Assembly: GCA_964619885.1 (NCBI GenBank)
Contig: CAZUGA010000006.1
Location: forward strand, 1-64,000
Direction: 5' to 3'
Source: CAZUGA01 sp964619885
Lineage (GTDB): Bacteria; Pseudomonadota; Gammaproteobacteria; Methylococcales; UBA1147
DNA: 64,000 bases
In this document: piece after piece, positions 9,076-17,200 of the stretch
Position numbering within the stretch: position 1 is the first letter of the stretch
How the letters are laid out: each line of letters starts with the position of its first letter
Program-made: the position numbers and the translations under genes
Notes under the pieces: generated by a model
What the model was told of the DNA's origin: nothing
What the model saw: only the letters and a program-made list of their open reading frames with translations
Database searches by the model: none

Positions 9076-9699
9076 CTAAACTTCTTGTTTACGCCGGCCA
9101 ATAAAGCCCATGCCGACCAAAGCGGATGTAAAGAGGTATAATGCGGGAGGTAGAGGGACTGCGCTGACTGTGGCATTGTTGATGGTACCAAAAATAATAT
9201 CCTGATTCCCCGCAGGGACCAATGTTCCCCAACCTTCACCTACGTTTGCTGATGGAACTAGCGGGTCCAATAAAATTGACGCGGTCCCAGGACCAATATA
9301 AGAGAAATTAAGAGTGGCCAATGTGAAAGCTCCGTTCATTACCCCGCTTGTGAGAAGATCTGAAAGGCGTAATTGGGCAAACCCGCCTGATGTAGCTGCT
9401 ATGGGACCAAGATCAAACAAAGGTGCTAAAGTTGAATAACTATCAAGCTGAAGTATACCTGCATCCCAGGTAATATCAGTGATAGCACCGCCCGCTGTAA
9501 TACCCGTATCGAGAACTACATCGAGATTCATGGAAAATGATCCTCCGACGTCATCGGTTCCAATCAATATATCCGCGGGTGTTGCGTCGGCATTTGCATT
9601 TACCAACGATATCGTATTCGCATTGACTAACGTGGTACTTAGTAACAGTGTCAAAGCAGTTAATGACGAAAAAAGTTTTTTGCCTAATATAAATCTCAT
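9076..9699 (-). CDS. Cohesin-like protein with VPLPA/PEP-CTERM-type sorting signal
   Basis: About 207 residues. The signal peptide is followed by a ~150-residue beta-rich domain. It shows features of cohesins: an amphipathic strand pattern, an ITDITWDAGILQLDSY segment where cohesins have the YDPxVLE motif, and GAFTLATLNFSYIGPGTASI where cohesins have GxLATxxF...PGxxxI. The C-terminus is VPLPPALYLFTSALVGMG followed by FIGRRK: a short motif, a transmembrane helix and a basic tail, the hallmark of exosortase substrates. The exosortase at 44255-45859 could process it. The start is the ATG at 9699 with AGAAGG eight nt upstream; an upstream in-frame GTG at 9708 is less likely. The cohesin assignment is from pattern recognition only; the sorting signal is clear. 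Confidence 0.75.
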   Translation of the reverse strand: MRFILGKKLFSSLTALTLLLSTTLVNANTISLVNANADATPADILIGTDDVGGSFSMNLDVVLDTGITAGGAITDITWDAGILQLDSYSTLAPLFDLGPIAATSGGFAQLRLSDLLTSGVMNGAFTLATLNFSYIGPGTASILLDPLVPSANVGEGWGTLVPAGNQDIIFGTINNATVSAVPLPPALYLFTSALVGMGFIGRRKQEV

Positions 9700-9842
9700 A
9701 ATTTTCACCTTCTCATGTATATGTATTAATCTTTTTAAATATTCACCGCCCCCTTTCGCCGGGCTAGTTTCTTTTAATGCGGGTTCTTGTTTGTAATTTA
9801 CACCTCCTCCTGTAATGGGTTATAAGGGGCAATAGACGGGCA

Positions 9843-9862
9843 TCCTCGTCTGTGATTATTGC
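9843..9862 (-). terminator. Possible hairpin at the end of the 9856 gene
   Basis: An imperfect inverted repeat around 9829-9862 (GCAATA...TATTGC outer arm, AGACG...CGTCT inner arm) overlaps the stop codon of the 9856 gene. No T-run follows, so it could be a processing or attenuation hairpin before the cohesin-like gene. Confidence 0.25.
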
Positions 9863-11310
9863 AAGGGACACAATACTGGATCTGCTCCAGGAACTATGCA
9901 AGACGGACCGACCGGTTGCCCAATCATTCCAAGGAGTGAGGTAATATCACCAAAGTTGACGATTCCGTTGCTATCAAAATCACCCAGAGGTCCAGTTGTG
10001 CCTTGAAGACCCAGCAATATAGTTATATCTCCAAAATTGACAAAACTGTTCCCGTCAAAATCAGCGTCACAAACATCGCCATAACCATCACCAGTACCCA
10101 AATAGCCCATGCCTGGTGTCCCGCCATCTGAATCTTCTTGACCAGGATTGGCAGTTAACACACAATTATCCGCATAGTTGAAGATCCCATCAGAGTCCGT
10201 ATCGACATCCACCATCAGAAAACTGATCAAACCGCCCGGTGCTTCATCGACGGCATTGGTGATTGCCAGTGAACGGTCATAGACTGCAAATGCCGTTGGG
10301 GTATCCACCTGCGTGGTATTTGCAACCCCGTCGCCAATCGACAGCATCACATCCCGTGTGGTCATCGCCGGCAGGGTCACGGAGTGCTGGGTTTTGGCGT
10401 CATTACCTGCGAAACTATAAGGTTCGCCATTTTCCGAGATAACCCGCCAGCGGCCACCCTGGATTACCGGAACATGGGTCTGGTTACCGGCGTTCAGAAA
10501 ACGAACCAGTACATCCGAACGATTACCCACGGTCGGAACCGCTCCGATCGAATGCGCCGCTTGCAATTTACTGGTGAAAGGCTGTCCATTGACCATGTGA
10601 TACACCGGTCTATAGTTAATCGCGCTGGGCCTATCACCGGCCGCCAGATCCGCATTACAGGCCGCGAAGCCGCCACTACAAGAGGTGTAGGCGCCACTGG
10701 CGACCGCGTTGTTTAACGCCGGATCCAGTTCGCTGTATAACAAAGTTACTTGTTGGTCATAGATTACGTTGGCATAAGCAGCGTTGGAGGCCTGTGTTGA
10801 ATCGCGGGTTAAAGAACCATACAAACCCATGGAAACCTGAATTTGTACGTGGGTGCCGCTATGGTACAGATAGGTTCCAGGTTGCATACCGGTCCAGGAA
10901 TAGTTTCCCGTGGAGCCAACAGGTGTCTCAATGGTGAAAGAACGTATCCTTGTGCGACCGCTGGCATCTACAAAAGTCGCGGGTATCATGTTCGCCGGTT
11001 GACCGGGGATAACCATCGATACGGGTTCAGCATTTGGACCGGTCAGCGCATTGCGCAGATTGACCGTGAGCGAATCGCCGGGTGGGACCGTTAATGCGGG
11101 TCCCGGAACTTGGGCGGTATCGCAGTTAGTGCTCGTATCGTCCAATCCATAACCCCACACGGGTACCACTTCACCCGAGGGGTTTGCTGAATTGGGCGGC
11201 ATCGTGATAGTCGTAGTGCCAACACACAGATCGTACGTGATGGCACTCGCGGTCGTGGCGGCTAATCCTAGAGATAACGCAGCCAGACCCTTGATGAGTT
11301 GATGTTTCAT
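9856..11310 (-). CDS. Multicopper-oxidase-like cupredoxin protein with dockerin-like module
   Basis: About 484 residues from the ATG at 11310, which has AGAGGA eight nt upstream and yields a signal peptide ending TTASA; an in-frame GTG at 11337 is less likely. Two cupredoxin-like domains are visible (VWGYGLDD, PGPALTVPPGDSLTVNLRN; YLYHSGTHVQIQVSMGLYG at 147-165). Copper ligands of classical multicopper oxidases are mostly lost: there is HSGTH in place of HxH and no HCH or HPxHxH motif. Then comes a TSP3-like repeat with a paired-cysteine pattern and two dockerin-like loops (DFDGNSFVNFGDIT, DFDSNGIVNFGDIT), ending with a cysteine-containing tail not seen in the other two copies. It probably serves as a structural or partner subunit for the adjacent oxidases; that is inference. 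Confidence 0.85.
   Translation of the reverse strand: MKHQLIKGLAALSLGLAATTASAITYDLCVGTTTITMPPNSANPSGEVVPVWGYGLDDTSTNCDTAQVPGPALTVPPGDSLTVNLRNALTGPNAEPVSMVIPGQPANMIPATFVDASGRTRIRSFTIETPVGSTGNYSWTGMQPGTYLYHSGTHVQIQVSMGLYGSLTRDSTQASNAAYANVIYDQQVTLLYSELDPALNNAVASGAYTSCSGGFAACNADLAAGDRPSAINYRPVYHMVNGQPFTSKLQAAHSIGAVPTVGNRSDVLVRFLNAGNQTHVPVIQGGRWRVISENGEPYSFAGNDAKTQHSVTLPAMTTRDVMLSIGDGVANTTQVDTPTAFAVYDRSLAITNAVDEAPGGLISFLMVDVDTDSDGIFNYADNCVLTANPGQEDSDGGTPGMGYLGTGDGYGDVCDADFDGNSFVNFGDITILLGLQGTTGPLGDFDSNGIVNFGDITSLLGMIGQPVGPSCIVPGADPVLCPLQ
9895..10215 (-). other. Dockerin-like/TSP3 module, copy in the cupredoxin protein
   Basis: Second copy of the C-terminal calcium-binding and dockerin-like module, clearly alignable with those at 6645-6930 and 14290-14570. 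It has an insertion in the TSP3 part (GGTPGMGYLGTGDG) and a unique tail after GPS. Confidence 0.65.
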
Positions 11311-11340
11311 GATTTTTTTCCTCTTCATGTTGTCCACTTG

Positions 11341-12774
11341 TTAACGTTGAATGAATGTCGGATAAGGATGGACAAACAGTGCCGTAAACATACCGCCGGG
11401 AAAGACATCGTTGTTAACCAGTTCTTTTTCGTTGTGGGAATGCCAAGCGTACAGATACGCGCCGGTTGGATTCAAACCCCCTTCACCCGGTGGCAGGGCT
11501 TGCAGAGTGCCGATGAACTGTGAGCCGCTGAAAAAGCCGCCGAAGGTCATATCTTGGGTTGCCGGTAGAAAAACGGGTGCGGCGACATCGTGATCCGCGC
11601 ACCATTCCCAGGTGGTGTCGTGGTAACCGTCAGATCCTGATACGCCAGTTTTGTTGTTGAGCGTATCATCGGCAACACCACACGTATGCGGCGGGACACC
11701 AGCCAACGCATCACCAGCCGCGGGGCCGTAAATATCCCAGCCGTTGTCTTTACCGGTCCACTGAAAAATCGCGTCGTAGGTCTGCCCGGAATAGGTCAGA
11801 ATGGTATAGTCCGAGCGGCCCACATCAGGCCCAGATCCTGGTGTGCTTTCGAGCAGACGCCCATCCTGTGCGATTACCTGTGCGTTCGCGCCGTGTGTGT
11901 GGAATGGATGGGCATGACGGCTACCGCCGATCAGACGAATCAGTACTTTTTCACCGGGACGGGTCTCGGGAATACTGTTGTACGGCTGGTGCGGAAAGGT
12001 CGGATCACCCGCTTGGGACAGGGTGTTGGGGAAGTTACGGCCGTTGATAAACCACAATACTTCGTGATAGTTGGTATTATCCACGTTCTGAAACTGTCCC
12101 AGCGCGTATCTCTTGTGGATTTCAGGATCCATTTCACTGAGCAGGAACAGATATTCGTAGTCGTAATGGGTCCCTGCACCGCCATAGGCAGTTTGTGCTG
12201 CGTTCGCTTTTTCTATAGAACCCAAGGTTGGATCCACGATCGTTACGGGTGTGCTATCAAATCCGGTCGGCCGGACAATAATGGCGCCCAGCAGCCCCAT
12301 CTCGGTTTGTAAAGCCGGGTTGCTACCACTTTCGTACATGAAGGTTCCCGGGTGGGTTGCTTCGAAAGTGTATATCACCGTTGTAGCCCCATCCGCAGTG
12401 ACTTCCTGTGTGATCAAGCCTTTGCTGCCCGTCGTTGTGGTTGAAGACGTTTGACCTGGAAACACGATGGACGTGTCCACCGGCAGATTGTTGCGCAACG
12501 TGATGTTGACTGTATCGCCCTCGTTTACGATCAGTGTGGGTCCGGGGTACTGCCCCTCTTGGCATACCGCGTCACCGTCGTCAACACCGTAACCCCACAT
12601 GGGTACGCTGTCTCCGTCGGGTGTCGGGATGTTGAACTGGCAGGCCACAAAATTGTGATTGGCGCCGGTAATGCCATCGACCGTCGCTTGACTGCTTGAC
12701 GTGAATCCCGCTAACGCCGAAGCCAATGAAAGCGCCGCTAGCTGCCCGACTCGATTTATTGGTTTTTTCATCAT
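11341..12774 (-). CDS. Multicopper oxidase family protein, C-terminal-type copper motifs
   Basis: 477 residues with a signal peptide (hydrophobic core ending FTSSSQA) and at least two cupredoxin domains. Copper motifs are HPFHTHGAN (His289, His292, His294) and WHSHNEKEL (His445, His447) with Met462. The type-1 copper cysteine expected in HCH is absent because the motif reads HSH, and the first domain lacks its HxH (it reads MYESGSNPALQTEMGLLG). AGGAG precedes the two adjacent ATGs at 12771-12774. It lies 32 bp after the oxidase at 12807-14180 and about 30 bp before the next cupredoxin gene, so the three are one operon. Its motifs are complementary to those of its upstream neighbour. A secreted oxidase role is inferred; substrate unknown. 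Confidence 0.88.
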   Translation of the reverse strand: MMKKPINRVGQLAALSLASALAGFTSSSQATVDGITGANHNFVACQFNIPTPDGDSVPMWGYGVDDGDAVCQEGQYPGPTLIVNEGDTVNITLRNNLPVDTSIVFPGQTSSTTTTGSKGLITQEVTADGATTVIYTFEATHPGTFMYESGSNPALQTEMGLLGAIIVRPTGFDSTPVTIVDPTLGSIEKANAAQTAYGGAGTHYDYEYLFLLSEMDPEIHKRYALGQFQNVDNTNYHEVLWFINGRNFPNTLSQAGDPTFPHQPYNSIPETRPGEKVLIRLIGGSRHAHPFHTHGANAQVIAQDGRLLESTPGSGPDVGRSDYTILTYSGQTYDAIFQWTGKDNGWDIYGPAAGDALAGVPPHTCGVADDTLNNKTGVSGSDGYHDTTWEWCADHDVAAPVFLPATQDMTFGGFFSGSQFIGTLQALPPGEGGLNPTGAYLYAWHSHNEKELVNNDVFPGGMFTALFVHPYPTFIQR

Positions 12775-12806
12775 ATTCTCCTATTTGCTTTAAACCATCG
12801 TCCGGA

Positions 12807-14180
12807 TCAGTTGATCACGATTTTGGTCATCAGGCCGCCAAAGTCCTCATTGTTATTGCTTAGATAGTTGAGGTTGGCACTGTAAAAGTAATACTCGCTA
12901 CCAGATGCTAGTCCAGTTGTATCAACGATCAGGTCATAGCCTTCGCCCGGTCCGATGTTGACCGTATTGGTTCTATAGGTCAGGTCTTGCGCTCCTAAGG
13001 GTTCACCATCGGTCCGCAATATTTTTGCCCCGCGGCCTACAACTCGAAAATCCAGACCCATCGAGGCGACGGTATAGGCCTGAGTGACACTAAGATTACT
13101 CAGGCGCAGCAATATTTTTTGGCCGGGATTAGCGGTGACCAGTGACGATTCCGGTTGCGATTGTACTTCGTTTCTAACTTTGGTGCCGCTCGCGTCGTAA
13201 ATAGCGTTTAGAAAGGTCAAACCGCCATCTTCCGAAGGCGCCGGAAGTGGATTTGGGTTTACCGTATCCGGATAGCCACGGCCGTTAAACATAACATAGC
13301 GATCGGTTAGATCGGCAAACGGCAGAGGCGCCACGTTACGGCTCGCGTCATGAAATTCCGAATCATAGGCGTGGATTTGCAGCGGTACTTCGACGTTGTA
13401 CAGCGTATCGCCGTCGCTGTCGTTATAGGCATAACGTTCACCTAGCGCATGGCTATGACTATTTCCGGTAACCGGGTTGGAAAGCACCGTGCCGGGTATT
13501 GTCTGATCCTGCGCAGCATGCACATACAGATTACCCAACATACCCATTGCCATATGTTCGGTCGCCTCGACGTGGCAATGGTACATAAAGGTGCCCGGTT
13601 CAGTCTGCCGGTAGAAGTAGGTTAGGCTGGCGTTTTGATTGATGGAAATCGTCAGTTCCGGGACACCATCATAAGTACTGGAAATATTTGGAAACCCGTG
13701 GTAATGAATCGTGTGCGGGTCGAATAAATCCGGGCGGGTCAGCATGCCGGGGTTGCTCAGGGTCAGATAAAAGTCCTGGCCCTGCTCGACGACTATTTGC
13801 GAGGCTGGCATACGGGCGTTGTAGAACCCTTCGTTTAGGGCGTTCGCCTGCAGAATGCCGGTCAAATCGCCAAATCCGAACATGTATTGCGGATAACCAT
13901 CGGCCATGGTGATGAAGCCATCACTACCGGATAAATGTTTACATTTAGTATTGGCTGTAGTTTGGAAGATGCCGTCGCCGTTTTGGTCAATATCCCCTGG
14001 AGTAGTCGGAAAACTTGCCAGAGGTCCAACAAGAACATCGTCAACTTCAATCACCGCATCGTTGTTAAAATCGTTGGGACACTGAATCAGTGCACCCGCA
14101 GAGGCTGTACCGATGGATCCTGCCAACAGGCAGCACAATGCCGCCGGTATGGGTTTGAGTTTTAATTTTAATTTATTCAT
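12807..14180 (-). CDS. Multicopper oxidase with N-terminal dockerin-like loops
   Basis: 457 residues from the ATG at 14180, preceded by AAGG and giving a signal peptide ending GTASAGA. A longer in-frame reading to 14351 would overlap the upstream gene and has no signal peptide, so I reject it. Right after the signal come two calcium-loop motifs (DFNNDAVIEVDD at 37-48 and DIDQNGDG at 63-70) that match dockerin loops. The first cupredoxin domain holds HYHG (His159, His161) and HCHVEATEHMAMGM (His201, Cys202, His203, His209, Met214), a full type-1 copper site. The second domain has no recognisable copper ligands. This is typical of secreted two-domain oxidases; the substrate could be a metal or an organic compound and is not readable from sequence. 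Confidence 0.88.
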   Translation of the reverse strand: MNKLKLKLKPIPAALCCLLAGSIGTASAGALIQCPNDFNNDAVIEVDDVLVGPLASFPTTPGDIDQNGDGIFQTTANTKCKHLSGSDGFITMADGYPQYMFGFGDLTGILQANALNEGFYNARMPASQIVVEQGQDFYLTLSNPGMLTRPDLFDPHTIHYHGFPNISSTYDGVPELTISINQNASLTYFYRQTEPGTFMYHCHVEATEHMAMGMLGNLYVHAAQDQTIPGTVLSNPVTGNSHSHALGERYAYNDSDGDTLYNVEVPLQIHAYDSEFHDASRNVAPLPFADLTDRYVMFNGRGYPDTVNPNPLPAPSEDGGLTFLNAIYDASGTKVRNEVQSQPESSLVTANPGQKILLRLSNLSVTQAYTVASMGLDFRVVGRGAKILRTDGEPLGAQDLTYRTNTVNIGPGEGYDLIVDTTGLASGSEYYFYSANLNYLSNNNEDFGGLMTKIVIN

Positions 14181-14289
14181 CGTTCTTACCTTAATAATAT
14201 GATCAGATCGAAAACCTATGGTTGGAGCCGGTGCGGGTCGGTTGTTAATTGATCCGATCCGCACCGGCGTCCATGGTAATACGGTGATT

Positions 14290-17200
14290 CTATAAGCCGG
14301 ATGGGCCGGGTGGATTACCCATGAGTCCCAACAGAACGGTAATATCACCAAAATTAACCGTACCGTTCAGATCCAAATCGCCCTTGGGCCCCGCTTGGCC
14401 TTGTAATCCGAGCAAAATTGTGATATCACCAAAATTAACCGTTCCATTATTGTCGAAGTCACCATCACAAGCATCGCCATAGATGTCTCCGTCCGATTCC
14501 TCTTGACCCGGATTGGCCACATTCAGACAGTTATCCGAACTATCCGCTACACCGTCACCATCGGTATCGATGACCGCAGGAGGCGGTGGGATCGTAAGTG
14601 ATCCGGCCTCATCTGCACCGATATCCATGTTTACGTTACCGGCAGTACCCTGGGGTCGAACCTCGAAGTCAATATCGTTGGATATGCCAGCCCCAGTTAA
14701 TGCGGCGATATCCCCTGCATTGATCATCGGCGAAGTGCCATCAAGATGATAATTACCCGTTGGTTCCAATGGTCCGAAGCGAACATCGATGAAGTTACCG
14801 CCTTCATCAAAAGCTGCTGCTGTCTGCGGAATTGTGGCCTCAGGTTGATTGATGGTTTGACCCGCATCGGTGGTCGGATAAGGCGTATCAAATACCGGAT
14901 CTACGAACAGATTACTCAGATCATAAACCACACCCAAAATCCCTGCGTCTACAGACAGATCAGATGTCATCGGATTCAGCTGAAAGCCAGAGCCTCTGGG
15001 CAATACAGCAAGATCTTCGTTATCCGATAATCCGCCGCAATCAGTCGCTGAAGCGGTCTGTAGTCCGAAGGTTGTCGGGAAGCCAAGCTGATCGAACGCA
15101 GTCGCGCCCCAACAGAAAGACCGGTTACCGTAGATAATGCTGTTGAGAATCTCGGGATCCGAGAAATCACCTACAACACCGGCACCCAATGCTATCAATC
15201 GTGCGCTATGCGTATGCGACACAATACCCGCGGGCTGAATCAACGTGGGCCCCTGCGGTGCAGCTGCAGAGAACGCAGATAAAGTCGTCGCGGTACTGTC
15301 ATTGTTAGCGATGGTGTCGTGGATAATCCGTACATCAATCGCATCCTGGATTGAGATACCCGCACCCGCTAAACCTGACAGGTTGTTGACGATAATATTA
15401 TTGAAGATGTCGACCTTGAACCATTCAACCGGATCAGTAGGTAGCGTCGGAGGCGTATTGGTCAGATTATCGGCAACTTCCTCTCCGTTGATGTTCAGCA
15501 AAGAGATGCCTCCACCATCACCGGCGCCCGCTTGGTTACCCTGTATCAGGTTTTCACGGATCGTGACGTTACCGGCGCCAACTGTTAGCAGTGGATCAGT
15601 ACCTGCCGGGAACGGTACACCTACACGATCACCCGCGATCAAGATGCCACCACCGTTGACTTCACTCGCCTGCTGAAAGCTCTGGTTGAATAGAACCTTA
15701 TTGTTTTGAATGAAACCACCGTCACTCAGACCCAAATGGCCGATACCAGCACCATTACCCTGGGTAAAGTTACCGCAGATACGGTTATTGGTAATACGGT
15801 AGTTGTCAGCGCCGGTGTACAGCGAAATACCAGCGCCGGCACCGTCAATTGCACCATTCTCGATAACCAGGTTGTGGTTGATTACCAGGTTCTCATTGAC
15901 ATTGTCGACAAAGGCTCCATTAAACACTTTCTTGCCGTTACCGACAGTGATACCACCACCGAAGTTACCAACATTACCGACCAACCGGTTATTACTGATT
16001 ACCAGGTTATTGGCATGCTGCGCCGCGAATATACCGCCGCCAGAATCGGATCCGGTTATCGCCAGGCCATCGATGCGCGCCTGACCTGCGGTCCAAGCCA
16101 GTTGGGTCGTCGTGGTATTCTGATCGCAGTCGCCCACAACAGTAATCCCCGCGCCTTCCATAAACTGGAACAGTTCTGGCTCATTGTTAGCTGCATTAAA
16201 TCCAAGTGGATCCTGATCTTCTATCAGGCAAAACTGGTCATCGTCCGTGGTCGTCGTATCACCAGCTAACTCGATTTTCAGCTTGTTACGCCAGTCCTGG
16301 AGTTTTTCCGACGGGCTCTTACGAGCATTGATGGTGACCGAATACGGCCCCCAACCCTGCAGCTTGACCGGCTTGTACATCCATACCAGCTCTTCGTAGA
16401 CACCTGGCGCAATCATGATCAAATCACCATCCTGTGCCAAATCGATAGCATCCTGAATGGGCGTTGCACCAGGAACTGTACTCGGTTGAACATTATGAAC
16501 GCCAAATCCCGGATTATTGATGTCAGCAACCACCGTTACAGTAACCGCAGGATCGGTCGAGTTACCATTGGTATGGCTAAGCCGTAACTGATATTCACCC
16601 GCAGCGATAGCAGGCACTACGGCATTCACTGCACCATCAGACCATCCGCCACTTAGAGCCAGCGTTGTTGACGTGCCACCGCTAAGGGGCACTAGCTCAA
16701 CTGTCCCGGTTCCAGTACCGAACCCATAATCCCTCTGGATTTTTAAGGGTTGAACACCCGCTAAGCCATCATACTTCGGATTGGGTACGTCCAACACACC
16801 TGCTGAGATAATGTTTAGCGTATCACCAGGCTGGACCAAAGGTCCGTTGCCACCGGCACGGCTGGCTGAATAAATCGCCGGCGTCTGATCCTGTAATTCG
16901 CAATCCACCGGAAATGTGCCATTGCGGGCAAATGCTGCAACCGGTACTACAGGCGTATCGAGGATCGTTGTACCACCCGGCATAAACTGGAAGGTATAAC
17001 AGAACTGACTCATTTGCCTATTGAAGTAAGGATCAATAATAGTATTGCCTGGATTGGCAGGATCATCAATCGGCCCCGCGTCATTCATACATGCTGTGAG
17101 CATATTCGGTGAATAACCGGATGGGCTCGGTACGTTCGCGGTAAAGCTGGACGGTAACAATGCATTGTATTGACCGAACTCATCGGTATAGACGCGTACG

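Noticed and set aside
14181..14351. N-terminal extension of the 12807 oxidase to 14351
   Set aside because: It would overlap the upstream gene end and lacks a signal peptide, while the ATG at 14180 has both a ribosome binding site and a signal peptide.
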